Below, piece by piece: positions 1 through 8,925 of a DNA stretch of 52,305 nt. Where the stretch lies: assembly GCF_000231055.2 (NCBI RefSeq), contig NZ_CM001466.1, positions 3,155,483-3,207,787 of the forward strand. Reading direction: 5' to 3'. How positions within the stretch are numbered: position 1 is the first letter of the stretch; each line of letters starts with the position of its first letter. Origin of the DNA: Saccharomonospora azurea NA-128. Lineage in GTDB: Bacteria; Actinomycetota; Actinomycetes; Mycobacteriales; Pseudonocardiaceae. Below the pieces are notes generated by a model. The model saw only the letters and a list, made by a program, of their open reading frames with translations. It was not told where the DNA came from and ran no database searches. A program made the position numbers and the translations under genes.

Positions 1-1348
1 CGGCACCGACGAAAGCGTTTGCGCGCAGCCCAACGCGTCACCGTCCGCGAGCCGGAGGGCCGCCCGCACCACCGGAGCGGCCCTGTTCTCGCTGCCGGCG
101 AGCGGTTCGCAGGCTCGGCGCAGCGGGCCTGCGAACCGCTCGTCGCCCTCGCACAGCAGGCGGCTCACGAGCTGCCCGTCGATCAGCAGCCCCGCCACCT
201 CGTCCCACGCCTCCGCGGCGGCGTACTCCAGCAGAGCCCGTTCGAGGGCGCCGCGTCGGCGCAGCCAGGCGGCGGCGGGCAACCGGACGGCGGCCACCTG
301 CCGGGGCGCCCCGCGCTCCAGTTCGCGGCGCAGCGCGTCCCGGACCACACCGGGGTAGGCGTGGTCCCCTGTCCGCGTGGTCGTGGCGAACGCCGAGCAC
401 TCCGCCAGCCCGCACCAGGCGATCGGCGGCCGGGCCGGCGAGCTCGCGCGCCAGCTCGTCGTCGAACGCGTCCACCACGCACGTGCCGAGCAGGAAGCGG
501 CGTAGCTCGACGGGGAGCGGGTCGAACACCTCGTGTCGGAAGTAGTCGTCGACGTCCGACTCGGCCGTGCCACCGGGCCGACCCACGTGCCACGAGCGGC
601 GGCTCAGGACGAGGCCCGCGACCCAACCCCCGTGGTAGGCGTTCCAGTCGTGCACCCCGGCGGTCGGTTGCGGTGGCTCGCCCGGTGTCGCCAGCAGCGT
701 CGCCGCTTCGCCGTCGTCGAAGGCCAGGTCCCCGGACCCGAGTTCCACCAGCGTGTTCTCCAACCGGTAGCGGTGCAGGGGCAGAGCTGGTGGCCGACGC
801 CCCGCGAATACGAGCCGGAGGCGGCCCCGGGTGAGGCGCAGCAGGAGGTCGACGTCGTCGGCCACGTCCGCCGTGAGGCGGTGATGATCGTCGAGCACGA
901 TCGTCAACCGGCGTCCGGCCGCGACGACCGCCGAGGCCGGCGACGACACCCAGGCCGCGGACGGCCGATCGTCGTGGCCGGGTGCGACATCCACGCCGAG
1001 GTCGGCCAGACACCGCCCGAGGCAGGCCGCGAACACGCCCCGCTGGGCCAGGACGTCCGGCGGGCCGTCGAACGTCACCCACGCCGTGTCACCGGAGCGT
1101 CCCTCCGCCTTCACCCACTCCGCGAGCAGCGTGGTCTTGCCCGTGCCCGGGGGCGCGGTCACCACCACGAGAGGTACGTCGTCGGTCCGGGAGAGCAGTT
1201 CCAGTGCCCGCTGGCGGTGCACATGGTGCCGGGGCAGACCCGGGACGTCGAACCGGCACGCCCACACCGCGTCCGCGGCGCGGGTGGCCGGGCTCGCCGA
1301 CGCTGTCGACTCCGTCGCTGCGATCGGGTGGAGACGGGTGGCCTTCAC
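1..1348 (-). pseudogene. MalT/LuxR-type ATPase regulator, 3' partial, apparently frameshifted
   Basis: The N-terminal part (residues about 40-300 from a GTG at 1348) is a STAND/MalT-type ATPase: Walker A APPGTGKTT near residues 65-73 and Walker B LTIVLDD near 148-154. Near position 409 (about 400-415) the reading frame must shift by one base. Downstream, the MalT-like continuation (GDHAYPGVVRDALRREL, then WLRRRGALERALLEYAAAEA) is open in another frame all the way to base 1, while the original frame turns into low-complexity Arg/Gly/Pro text. The GTG start has GGAAGG 7 bases upstream and overlaps the stop of the upstream small ORF (GTGA). The C-terminal TPR and LuxR-HTH parts would lie left of the window. 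It may be a decayed gene or a one-base sequencing error. Confidence 0.7.
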
Positions 1349-1533
1349 CGTGAGGTGCCTTCCGCTGGGCTGAAGAACTCTCGGACTCTCGCGGACTCTC
1401 GGCCCCGAACGTAGAAGGTGTCCCGGCGGGGCACCACGGACCAAAGACCCGGCTGCCCGAGGGCCTCGGCCCGATACTTCATCCGCTGCAGACGATGTGC
1501 GCGCGCCGCGCCCGCCGCATCGTGGAAGGACAT
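1345..1533 (-). CDS. small hypothetical protein upstream of the MalT-type gene
   Basis: This 62-residue frame ends in TGA overlapping the GTG of the MalT-type gene (GTGA), a typical coupled arrangement, which is the main argument that it is real. The sequence is basic and aromatic (MKYRAEALGQPGLWSVVPRR) without signal peptide or membrane segment, and I do not recognise a family. The start is uncertain: no strong ribosome binding site precedes the ATG at 1533, and the internal ATG before KYRAEAL is an alternative. It is divergent from the DUF7144 gene, with only 24 bases between them. Confidence 0.4.
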   Translation of the reverse strand: MSFHDAAGAARAHRLQRMKYRAEALGQPGLWSVVPRRDTFYVRGRESARVREFFSPAEGTSR

Positions 1534-1557
1534 CCGTGGTCGTAGGCGGGAGGAAGC

Positions 1558-2076
1558 ATGAGCGAGACGTCACAGGCCCGTTCCAGGGCTCAGGAGGCTG
1601 CCGGCACGGAACACGTACCGCCGCAGACACGTGGCCGGATGGACGAGGCGTCCACGACGGGTGAGCGTTCCTACGCGAGGGAGGGCCGGTCGGACATGGG
1701 CGGAATGGGTGGCATCGCGTTCGCCTCCACGCTGCTCTTCCTGGCCGGTGCCTACCAGATCATCGTGGGCCTGACCGCGATCCTCAACAGCGACTTCTAC
1801 GTCGTCACGGCGAGCGGACTCGCCGTCAACGTGAACTACGCGGCGTGGGGATGGGTGCACCTCGCCCTGGGCGTCATCGCGGTCGCCGCGGGCTTCGGCC
1901 TGCTGACCGGGCAGACCTGGGCACGCGTGACCGGTATCGCGATGGCGGCGCTCAGCGCGATCGTGAGCCTCGCGTTCATCCCTGCCTACCCGCTGTGGGC
2001 GCTCGTGGTGATCGCACTCGACATCGTGGTGATCTACGCGATCGCCGTGCACGGCAAGCGAGGCGAGACGGTCTGA
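1558..2076 (+). CDS. DUF7144-family four-helix membrane protein
   Basis: A 172-residue protein with a hydrophilic N-terminus of about 55 residues, then four hydrophobic helices (about 57-75, 92-115, 122-140, 143-163). The helices carry the small-residue-rich pattern GxYQIIVGLTAI, WGWVHLALGVIAVAAG, GLLTGQTWARVTGI, YPLWALVVIALDIVVIYA, typical of the actinobacterial DUF7144 family, whose function is unknown. GGAGGA precedes the ATG by 3 bases. The long charged N-terminus suggests a cytoplasmic tail. It is convergent with the ImmA-like gene, with 30 bases between the stops. Confidence 0.75.
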   Translation: MSETSQARSRAQEAAGTEHVPPQTRGRMDEASTTGERSYAREGRSDMGGMGGIAFASTLLFLAGAYQIIVGLTAILNSDFYVVTASGLAVNVNYAAWGWVHLALGVIAVAAGFGLLTGQTWARVTGIAMAALSAIVSLAFIPAYPLWALVVIALDIVVIYAIAVHGKRGETV

Positions 2077-2106
2077 CCGTCGAGGACACGTCAGGGCCGT
2101 CCGGGC

Positions 2107-2715
2107 TCACGTCTCGGGCGGCCCTGACGCTGTGCCGGGTGCGAGCGCGGCCAGCGATCGTCGGGCGATCCGGCGGGCTCCGGTGACGTTCATCCGCCAG
2201 CGGGCCATCCGTTCGCTGATCCGGAAGTAGCGGGCGACGCTCGCGTCGGTCCAGCCCCGGAACGCTGCCGTCCGCGCGGCGGTGCACGGCAGCAGCAGTT
2301 CACCGGACAGCTCCGCGGCCTCCTGCTCCAGTGCCTCGCGCCCGGACTCCACGCCGGAGCGGCACGATCCGCCGGCGGTGACGAGCACGCCGAAGTCGTG
2401 TTCGAGCAGCACGTGGGCCATCTCGTGCGCCACCGTGGAGCGGCGCCGGTTGCGCTCGTGCGTGTGGTTCTCGACGATCACGCACCCGGTGCCGACCTGC
2501 ACCAGCGCGCCCGAGAACGACTCGACGGCGGGACCGGTGAAGTGCGCGACGGCCGACGCGGGCAACCACGGCTCGTCGAGCGTGAACACCTCGACGCCGT
2601 ACAGCGCGGCGAGGGCGTACGGGTCGAGCGGCGCGAACGTGCGGATGCCGAGTTCCGCTCGTACGTCGGCGGCGAGCCGCCGGGCCGTGGCCTTGAAGCC
2701 GCGCCGCAGCGCCAC
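2107..2715 (-). CDS. ImmA/IrrE-type metallopeptidase
   Basis: A 202-residue protein with the zincin motif HEMAHVLLEH (about residues 95-104), the signature of ImmA/IrrE (COG2856) peptidases, which cleave a partner XRE repressor in known cases. Downstream acidic residues (EQEAAELSGELLLP) provide the usual third zinc ligand and the conserved AexFAaelLmP-like segment. It starts at GTG one base after the stop of the XRE gene, so the two are co-transcribed and probably coupled. In ICEBs1 the ImmR/ImmA pair controls a mobile element. Here no integrase or element is visible, so the pair looks like a resident regulatory module; that role is inferred. Confidence 0.85.
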   Translation of the reverse strand: MALRRGFKATARRLAADVRAELGIRTFAPLDPYALAALYGVEVFTLDEPWLPASAVAHFTGPAVESFSGALVQVGTGCVIVENHTHERNRRRSTVAHEMAHVLLEHDFGVLVTAGGSCRSGVESGREALEQEAAELSGELLLPCTAARTAAFRGWTDASVARYFRISERMARWRMNVTGARRIARRSLAALAPGTASGPPET

Positions 2716-2716
2716 G

Positions 2717-3088
2717 TCAGCTCTCCTGTCTGTCCGCCTTGATGCGCCGCATCGTCGCGCTCACGATGTCGAGCAGGTAGTCCTTGTCGGCGTCGCTCAG
2801 GTCGTTCCTGGCGCGGAGGAGCAGAGAGAGCTGGGTTTCCAGCGCGGGTTGCGGCTCGGTGCGGGCGGTGTCGCCGGGGCGCACCATGAACTCCTCGGCG
2901 GGTGCGCCGAGCCACTGCACCAGCGCGATGAACCCGTCCAGGTCGGGGCGTAGCCCGTTTCCCATCCTGCTGAGCAGCGAGGGACTGACCCCCGCCTGCT
3001 CGGCGAGCTGCCTCCACGAGAGGCCGCGCGCTCGGCGCCCGGCATCGAGCGCCTCGTAGAGACGCCGCGCGTCCATGCGGCCTTCCAT
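2717..3088 (-). CDS. XRE-family HTH regulator paired with ImmA
   Basis: A Cro/CI helix-turn-helix lies at about residues 13-65 (GLSWRQLAEQAGVSPSLLSR), followed by a C-terminal helix region to 123 residues. The start at 3088 (MEGRMDARR) has GGAGG 8 bases upstream. A further in-frame ATG (MDARR, 3076) and an upstream GTG (3103) are alternatives. It is the first gene of the two-gene XRE-ImmA operon and probably the substrate of the peptidase, by analogy with ImmR and DdrO. The region to the divergent gene at 3220 would hold its promoter and operator, but I see no clear palindrome there. Confidence 0.85.
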   Translation of the reverse strand: MEGRMDARRLYEALDAGRRARGLSWRQLAEQAGVSPSLLSRMGNGLRPDLDGFIALVQWLGAPAEEFMVRPGDTARTEPQPALETQLSLLLRARNDLSDADKDYLLDIVSATMRRIKADRQES

Positions 3089-3219
3089 GTCGCCGTCCTC
3101 CACGCCGAAGCCGTTCCCCGTTCCTTTTCACTATCACAGGGGTGTGTCACCCGCGCCACACGCGTTGCTCTTCCAATACAGTGTCCCACTACTGCAACGA
3201 CGCACGAGGGGGTTCGTGG

Positions 3220-3522
3220 ATGCGCACGCCGTATTCCGTTGTCTTCCGGTTCTCTCCCGACTCGCTGACCTGGCTCGTGAGCCGGGAGCGCACCGTGGTG
3301 TCCCGGTACTGCCGCAAGCGGGACGCCGTCCGGGAGGCCACGCGGCTCGCTCGCGCGGCCATCCGCGCGGAACTGACCGTCGAACGCATGGACGGCACGG
3401 TCGAGTGGGTTCGGCACTACGGTCCGTCGACAGGCCCGCGGAAGGCCGGCGGAGCGACCCGCGGACACCCGCCGAAGGGCGATGGGCGAGCGCCCCGCGA
3501 CGGCGATAGCGTGACGGTGTGA
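3220..3522 (+). CDS. DUF2188-like small protein
   Basis: A 100-residue protein whose first 70 residues show the compact pattern of DUF2188-type domains: a strand, then a helix of the type RDAVREATRLARAAIR, then a second strand ending in DGTVEWVRHYG. The C-terminal 30 residues are a basic, disordered tail. The ATG at 3220 has a purine-rich GAGGGGG upstream. Its TGA shares one base with the ATG of the following lipoprotein glycosidase (TGATG), suggesting co-transcription. Function unknown; the domain match is by eye and tentative. Confidence 0.55.
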   Translation: MRTPYSVVFRFSPDSLTWLVSRERTVVSRYCRKRDAVREATRLARAAIRAELTVERMDGTVEWVRHYGPSTGPRKAGGATRGHPPKGDGRAPRDGDSVTV

Positions 3523-4679
3523 TGAAGCGAACGATGCTGGCGGCGGCGTGTGCCGCTGTTCTCGCGACGACGGCGTGCGGTGGCGACGACGGGGCCGGTG
3601 AGGACACCGCCGCGCCGAGTCCCCAACCTTCGGGACCACAGCAGGAATCGCCGCGGCCTTCACCCACGGGCGAGCCGGGCGGCGAGTGCGCGAGTGTCAT
3701 CGACGGGCTCTCGCCCCGGGAACGTGCGGCGCAGCTGCTCGTCGTGGGGGTCGACGAGACCGACCCCGCCTCCGCGGTGGCCCTTGTCCGCGACAACAAG
3801 GTGGGCGGGATCTTCATCGGAGGCAACGCCACGACCCTGTTCACGGGCGACGCTCTGGAACAGGTGCAGCAGGCCGCGGGCGACATCCCGGTCTCGGTCG
3901 CGGTCGACGACGAGGGCGGGCGTGTCCAGCGCATCGACGAGCTCGTCGGACCCATGCCCAGCGCCAGGCAGATGGCCGCGACGATGAGCCCCGACGAGGT
4001 GCGGGAACTCGCGGCCGAGCGGGGCCGGCAGATGCGCGACTACGGGATCACCGTGGACTACGCACCCGTCGTCGACCTCACCGACGGCCCCGCGAACGGC
4101 GTGATCGGGGACCGCTCGTTCAGCGCCGACCCGCAGAAGGCCACGGAGTACGCCGCCGCGTTCGCCCACGGACTGGCCGATTCGGACGTCCGGCCGGTCA
4201 TCAAGCACTTCCCGGGCCACGGCCGGGCGAACGGCGACTCCCACCAGGGCCTGGTGACGACACCGCCGCTCGACGACCTCCGCCAGTCGGACCTCGTGCC
4301 GTACGAGGACCTGGGCGTCTACCCGGACGGCACGGAAGTCATGGTCGGTCACCTGAACGTGCCCGGGCTCACCGACGGCACACCCGCCTCGCTGTCCCCG
4401 GAGGCGTACCGGCTGCTGCGCGAGGACTTCGGCTACGACGGTCCGGTGCTCACCGACGACCTGGGCGCGATGAGGGCCATCTCGGACTCGTACACGCTCG
4501 ACGAGGCCGTGCTGCTCGCGCTGCAGGCGGGCGCCGACCAGCCACTGTGGTCGGCCGGGGGCGACGTCGGCCCGGTGCTCGACCGGCTGGAGTCCGCCAT
4601 GGCGAACGGCGACCTGCCGCAGGATCGCGTCACCGAGTCGCTCACGCGGGTGCTGAACGCCAAGGGCGCGTGCGGCTGA
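3522..4679 (+). CDS. glycoside hydrolase family 3 lipoprotein, beta-N-acetylhexosaminidase (NagZ-like)
   Basis: A 385-residue secreted lipoprotein: a type II signal with lipobox ATTAC (lipidated Cys about residue 19), a Pro/Ser/Glu-rich linker, then a GH3 N-terminal TIM barrel. NagZ signatures are present: VAVDDEGGRVQR, KHFPGHG (about 228-234), the Asp-His dyad loop GDSHQGL, and the nucleophile segment TDDLGAM (about 312-318). Family members remove terminal beta-N-acetylglucosamine, for example in cell-wall turnover. The length is typical for a single-domain bacterial NagZ with an export signal. An alternative GTG start lies one codon upstream (3519). The stop is 10 bases from the convergent ssgA-like stop. 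Confidence 0.9.
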   Translation: MKRTMLAAACAAVLATTACGGDDGAGEDTAAPSPQPSGPQQESPRPSPTGEPGGECASVIDGLSPRERAAQLLVVGVDETDPASAVALVRDNKVGGIFIGGNATTLFTGDALEQVQQAAGDIPVSVAVDDEGGRVQRIDELVGPMPSARQMAATMSPDEVRELAAERGRQMRDYGITVDYAPVVDLTDGPANGVIGDRSFSADPQKATEYAAAFAHGLADSDVRPVIKHFPGHGRANGDSHQGLVTTPPLDDLRQSDLVPYEDLGVYPDGTEVMVGHLNVPGLTDGTPASLSPEAYRLLREDFGYDGPVLTDDLGAMRAISDSYTLDEAVLLALQAGADQPLWSAGGDVGPVLDRLESAMANGDLPQDRVTESLTRVLNAKGACG

Positions 4680-4689
4680 GCCGAGAGGC

Positions 4690-5103
4690 CTACGGCCGGG
4701 CGGTGGTGAGGTTCGCGATCACCGCGTCGAGGTCCAGGCGGTCGGACTCGTACCCCAGGGGCACGCGCGACAGCGTGGCGTCCACGAACGCCTGGATTTC
4801 ACTCCGGTCGGCCTCGACGGCCGCGTAGCCGTCCGGCGACTCCAGCTCGATCACGAGCAGGTCGTCGTCGGACGGCGACAGGTCCGGTCGGATCCGGACG
4901 TCGCCGATGCCCGCGGGGGCGTGGAGGCCGGTGATGAGCAGGTCACGGGCGAACTCCCATTCCACCCACTCGTCCGGCTCCACCTGGAAGGCGAGCCCCA
5001 CCGTGAACGGTGCGGTCGAGGTGTAGGTCAGCCTGGACAACACGGGTGTCTCACATCCGCTGAGGTACACGAACTGGTTCTGGTGTACGGCGTTGTCGTC
5101 CAC
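4690..5103 (-). CDS. SsgA-family sporulation/cell-division regulator
   Basis: The domain matches SsgA-like proteins: the core PVLSRLTYTSTAPFTVGLAF, EWEFARDLLITGL, and the C-terminal helix VDATLSRVPLGYESDRLDLD. Family members position septa and coordinate cell-wall remodelling in sporulating actinomycetes (SsgA/SsgB work with FtsZ). I chose the GTG at 5103 because GGGAG precedes it by 7 bases and it gives 137 residues, the usual family length. The ATG at 5172 would add 23 residues with no good ribosome binding site. The gene stands alone and is convergent with the GH3 gene. Confidence 0.85.
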   Translation of the reverse strand: MDDNAVHQNQFVYLSGCETPVLSRLTYTSTAPFTVGLAFQVEPDEWVEWEFARDLLITGLHAPAGIGDVRIRPDLSPSDDDLLVIELESPDGYAAVEADRSEIQAFVDATLSRVPLGYESDRLDLDAVIANLTTARP

Positions 5104-5439
5104 GGCACGCTCCCGTCCATCCGTGGCGCCGAAGTGGCGCGCGTGCGGCCTTCCCTTGATGAAGACGTCCATCTGCCATCAAAGTGATGCGCCATTCGGG
5201 CGAAAGTTGATGATCGAGACGGACAGTAGAGCAAACCACTGCCGTGCCCGAGGGATCGGGTCCCCTTGTCGGCCGAACGGCTGGCAACGCAGTCCTTGTG
5301 TCACACGATCGAGTCTTCTTGGGTTTAGAACGGTCTCCGACTGGTGACAGGGATAGTTTGGCCGGGTAGACAGCACGTGACGTGATCTTTGCTCTGAGTG
5401 AGGTGGGCGTGAGGGGCGGCTGATGGAGGACCGAGACTG
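5104..5439. other. intergenic region between divergent ssgA-like and hypothetical genes
   Basis: No convincing coding frame is seen. It should hold both promoters. A weak candidate for the rightward gene is GTGACA (5344-5349), 17 bases, TAGACA (5367-5372). Nothing else stands out. Confidence 0.35.
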
Positions 5440-6135
5440 ATGGCCCCCGACGTCCTGCGCCGGACACCGCACGACGCCGGAGTGCTCGATCGCACAGGGA
5501 TCGTCGCGGCGAGCGCACCCTCCGTCGCCGAGGAACAGGAGATCCCGCCCGACGCCTACCGGCCTCGGTCCCGCCGCTTCCAGTTCACCGCGCTCGCCTC
5601 CCTGGGGCTGATGCTCGCCGTGGTGGTCACGGGCGTGCGCGGCCACGGCGGTGAGCCCTCCGACGTCGCGCCCACCACGGCGCGCGGGCGCGGGCTCGGT
5701 GACACCGTGCCGGTGGTGTCGGCCCCGGAGGAGTCCCGCGCGCCTCATGGCGACGAGCGCGAGACCGGTGAGCGGACGCCGTCGGTTCCGGCGAGCCGGA
5801 CGCCCTCCGATCCCGAGCCGGGCCCGACGGTGGAGCCGACGGTGCGACGGGTCCACCCGTCGATCGTGCTCCCGACGCCGGGGCAGCGGCCCGAGCCCGG
5901 CGCGGTCCCGGGTGCCGACGAGGAGATGCCGGTGTCGGTCGAGGTGCCGCACGCCGGAGACGCCGGAGACGACGCGCCGGGGCCGGACAGGCTGCCGTGG
6001 TCGGCCGTGTTGACGCCGCACCGGGACGACGATCGCTTGCGCGCGCGGGACGACGTTCCCACCGCGACCGAGGCCTCGGACGTCGACCGGGAAAGGCGGG
6101 GGAGTGAGCGCATCACGCCGTCGCCTGGCGGGTGA
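5440..6135 (+). CDS. hypothetical single-pass membrane protein with Pro-rich tail
   Basis: A 231-residue protein with about 45 N-terminal hydrophilic residues, one transmembrane segment (about 48-65, ALASLGLMLAVVVTGV), then about 165 residues rich in Pro, Thr, Glu, Arg and Asp with no recognisable fold. The topology suggests a short cytoplasmic head and a disordered extracellular tail, possibly spanning the cell wall. GGAGG lies upstream of the ATG. I do not recognise a family. Codon use looks normal for the window. Confidence 0.65.
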   Translation: MAPDVLRRTPHDAGVLDRTGIVAASAPSVAEEQEIPPDAYRPRSRRFQFTALASLGLMLAVVVTGVRGHGGEPSDVAPTTARGRGLGDTVPVVSAPEESRAPHGDERETGERTPSVPASRTPSDPEPGPTVEPTVRRVHPSIVLPTPGQRPEPGAVPGADEEMPVSVEVPHAGDAGDDAPGPDRLPWSAVLTPHRDDDRLRARDDVPTATEASDVDRERRGSERITPSPGG

Positions 6136-6265
6136 GCACCCACGATCGAGTGCACTTGTCCTGCGGACGGTCATGTTCCGGTAGCCACTAGTAGGTGCGA
6201 CCCTTTTGTTTTGCAATCACCCAGCCGAAGGTGGTTACTGAGACAAGCGTCACATGCCAATCTCT

Positions 6266-6277
6266 TACCAACTGGTA
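6266..6277. promoter_or_regulatory. palindrome TACCA-AC-TGGTA upstream of the fabH-like gene
   Basis: A perfect 12-bp palindrome about 70 bases upstream of the chosen start of the FabH-like gene. The ACCNNNNGGT core is common in TetR-family operators. No TetR gene is adjacent, so any regulator would act in trans. Confidence 0.4.
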
Positions 6278-6346
6278 GGCCATAGAAGTTGGGGCGGGCC
6301 GTTTTCGCCATCGTTGTTCCCGTCGTCGGCCCGTGGAGGAATGCAG

Positions 6347-7369
6347 GTGCCCACGCATCAGCCGCGTGGTGGGGCAGTGTTGGCCGGCCTCGGCGGGTGG
6401 CTGCCGCCCCGCGTGGTCGACAACGACGAGCTCAGCCGACGCATCGACACGTCGGACGAGTGGATTCGCACCAGGACGGGAATCTCTCGGCGCCACGTCG
6501 TCGACAACGGACTGTCCACGGTCGACATGGCGGTGCAGGCGGGTCGCCGCGCTCTGCGGTCGGCCGGGCCGTACGGCGAGGCCGTCGACGCCGTCGTGCT
6601 CGCCACCAGCACCCCCGACCACGTGTGTCCGGCCAGCGCCCCGCAGGTGGCCGCCGAGCTCGGGTTGTCCGGCGCCGCGGCCTTCGACGTCAACGCGGTG
6701 TGCAGCGGGTTCGTCTACGCACTCGCGACGGCGTCCGGTCTCCTGGCCGCCGGGGTCGCGAGGAACGTCCTGCTCATCGGCGCCGACGCGTTCACCACGC
6801 TGCTCGACCCCGACGACCGCACCACCGTTCCGATCTTCGGTGACGGTGCGGGGGCGGTGGTCCTGCGCGAGGGCGCTCCCGACGAGCTGGGCGCCGTGGG
6901 ACCGTTCGACCTGCGCAGTGACGGCGAACTGGCCGACCTGTTGATCGTCCCGGCAGGTGGTTCCCGGCAGAAGCATTCGGACGACCCGAGCGACCACTTC
7001 CTCCGGATGCAGGGGCAGACCGTCTTCCGGCACGCGACCTCGCACATGGCGTCGTCGTCGCGCGCGGTGCTCGACAAGGCCGGGTGGAGCACGTCGGACG
7101 TCGACCGGTTCGTGGGCCACCAGGCCAACATCCGCATCCTCACGGCCACGGCCAAGAACCTCGGACTGCCCGCCGACAGTCTCGTCGTCAACATCGGACA
7201 CACCGGCAACACGAGCGCGGCATCCATCCCGCTCGCGATGCTCGACGCCGTCGTCGACGGCACGCTGCGGGCGGGTGACCGCGTGCTCGTGTCCGCGTTC
7301 GGCGCGGGTCTGACCTGGGGTTCGACGCTCCTGCGGTGGCCCGAGCTGGCGTGCGAGCCGCTGTCCTGA
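6347..7369 (+). CDS. beta-ketoacyl-ACP synthase III-like (FabH family)
   Basis: A 340-residue thiolase-fold enzyme with the complete FabH catalytic triad: Cys about 119 in DVNAVCSGF, His about 258 in VGHQANIRI, and Asn about 288 in NIGHTGNTSAAS. The N-terminal region RTRTGISRRH and the C-terminal SAFGAGLTWG are typical. FabH condenses acyl-CoA with malonyl-ACP to start fatty-acid synthesis; relatives start polyketide or other secondary pathways. The GTG at 6347 has GGAGG 7 bases upstream, whereas the ATG at 6341 abuts the GGAGGA. The gene stands alone with no other fab gene nearby, so a paralogous or starter-unit role is possible. It abuts the convergent cyclase gene (3 bases). Confidence 0.88.
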   Translation: MPTHQPRGGAVLAGLGGWLPPRVVDNDELSRRIDTSDEWIRTRTGISRRHVVDNGLSTVDMAVQAGRRALRSAGPYGEAVDAVVLATSTPDHVCPASAPQVAAELGLSGAAAFDVNAVCSGFVYALATASGLLAAGVARNVLLIGADAFTTLLDPDDRTTVPIFGDGAGAVVLREGAPDELGAVGPFDLRSDGELADLLIVPAGGSRQKHSDDPSDHFLRMQGQTVFRHATSHMASSSRAVLDKAGWSTSDVDRFVGHQANIRILTATAKNLGLPADSLVVNIGHTGNTSAASIPLAMLDAVVDGTLRAGDRVLVSAFGAGLTWGSTLLRWPELACEPLS

Positions 7370-7372
7370 TCC

Positions 7373-8854
7373 TCAGCGCGTCGCGGTGAAGGTCGCCGTG
7401 GGCGTGCGCCTGCCGCGCAGGTGCACGTCGCCGTGCGGGGCCCAGCGTGCGCGTTCGGAGGCGGCCGCCCCCTCCAGGGTCGGCCCGCTGGCGAGAACTC
7501 GGCCGGGCACGTTCTTCGCGTGTTCGGTCAGCCGGGCGGCCTCGTTGACGGCGTCGCCGATCACGGTGTACTCCAACCGGCTCCGGGAGCCGAGCTGACC
7601 GGCGAACACCTGCCCGGTGGCGACACCGATGCCGAGGTCCAGCTCGCCGCGCTCACAGACCGCGTCGCGGATCTGCCGGGCCGTGCGCAGCGCCGACGTC
7701 GCCGGGTCCGCGTGCCGGGTGGGCGCGCCGAACACACACAGCGCGGCGTCGCCCTGGAACTTGTTCACGAGACCGCCGTGGCTGTTGGTGGCCGCGACGA
7801 CGACCTCGAACAGGCGGTTGAGCCGGCGGGCCACCTCGTCGGGGGTGAGCTCGGAGGCGAGCGTGGTGGAGTCGGCGACGTCCACGAACAGCGCGCACAC
7901 CTCGCGCACGTCGCCGGACAGGGAGACACCGTGTTCGAGCGCGTGCCGGACGACGTCGTCGCCGACGTGGCGGCCGAACAGGTCGCGCAACCGTTCCTGC
8001 TCCCGCAGTCCCGTCGCGAGGTCCCGGACGGACGACTGGAGCATGCCGATCTCACCCGCGTCGTCGATGCGCACGGTGACGTCGCGGCGTCCCGCGCGGA
8101 TGTCGTCGAGCACCCCCCGCATGCGCTGCAGGGGTGCGGCGACCGCTCGCGCGAACAGGGCCGTCGCGAGAGCCCCGAAGAGGAGTCCGGCCGTCGACAG
8201 CAGCACCGCGCTCGGTGTCGGATCCTCGTCACCGATGTGCGGTGGCAGGATCAGGAACAGCACGCCGACGAGGGGCACCCCGCTGGACAGTCCCCAGACG
8301 ACGACGAGCCGCGTGAGCACGGACGTCGGTCCACGTGGCCCCGCGACGTCGAGCGACATCGACAGCAGCGGGCGCGCCACCCGCTCGGCGGCGAGGTAGG
8401 TCAGGCCGGCGGTGGACAGGCCGCCCAGCACGATCGTCAACACGACGCCGACCGCGTTGATCCACGTGCCGAACACCGCGGCCAGTACGCCGAACAGCAC
8501 CGCGCCCGCCGCCCACAGGGTGCCGCTGACCAGCGCGAGCTCGACGGGGATGCGCAGTGCTCGGGTCGCCTCCTGAAGCGTGGGCCGGCGACCGGCGAGG
8601 AACCACACCACCGTGCGGCGCTGGAGGTAGCCCGCCCAGACGGTGCCGACGACGAACGCGAAGGACACGTAGGCGAGCGCGCAGAGAAGGATGACCTGGC
8701 GGCCGGGACCGAGATCGTCGGGTAGGCCCTGCAGCGAGAGCAGGAGCAGAACGAGCCCCGCACTGCAGAGACTGGTGCCGAATCCGATCGCGGCGAAACC
8801 CAGGCTGGTGCGGAGGACGGTGCCGATCCGCTGGGAGACGTGCCGTCTGGCCAC
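7373..8854 (-). CDS. membrane-bound class III adenylate cyclase with HAMP domain
   Basis: A 493-residue protein: about six transmembrane helices in the first 235 residues, a HAMP domain (about 240-290, LQRMRGVLDDIRAG to DAGEIGMLQSSVRDL), then a class III cyclase catalytic domain. The catalytic domain has the metal-binding Asp in ALFVDVADST and the second in NKFQGDAALCVFG. The Lys of NKFQGD and the Asp of VIGDAVNEAARL indicate ATP use. The architecture matches the mycobacterial Rv1318c/Rv1319c/Rv1320c/Rv3645 group, which makes cAMP. The GTG at 8854 was chosen because longer readings run into the Ku gene and lose protein-like character. It lies 71 bases downstream of ku on the same strand. Confidence 0.88.
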   Translation of the reverse strand: MARRHVSQRIGTVLRTSLGFAAIGFGTSLCSAGLVLLLLSLQGLPDDLGPGRQVILLCALAYVSFAFVVGTVWAGYLQRRTVVWFLAGRRPTLQEATRALRIPVELALVSGTLWAAGAVLFGVLAAVFGTWINAVGVVLTIVLGGLSTAGLTYLAAERVARPLLSMSLDVAGPRGPTSVLTRLVVVWGLSSGVPLVGVLFLILPPHIGDEDPTPSAVLLSTAGLLFGALATALFARAVAAPLQRMRGVLDDIRAGRRDVTVRIDDAGEIGMLQSSVRDLATGLREQERLRDLFGRHVGDDVVRHALEHGVSLSGDVREVCALFVDVADSTTLASELTPDEVARRLNRLFEVVVAATNSHGGLVNKFQGDAALCVFGAPTRHADPATSALRTARQIRDAVCERGELDLGIGVATGQVFAGQLGSRSRLEYTVIGDAVNEAARLTEHAKNVPGRVLASGPTLEGAAASERARWAPHGDVHLRGRRTPTATFTATR

Positions 8855-8925
8855 CTCAGGATCGTAGGGGGCCCCGTGCGGGGACGGTATGCCCGGACGG
8901 CGTCGCCGCCCCGGCGACGTCGGAG

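Noticed and set aside
2107-3088. XRE-ImmA pair as part of an integrated mobile element
   Set aside because: No integrase, relaxase or attachment repeats are visible nearby, so this was left as a resident module.
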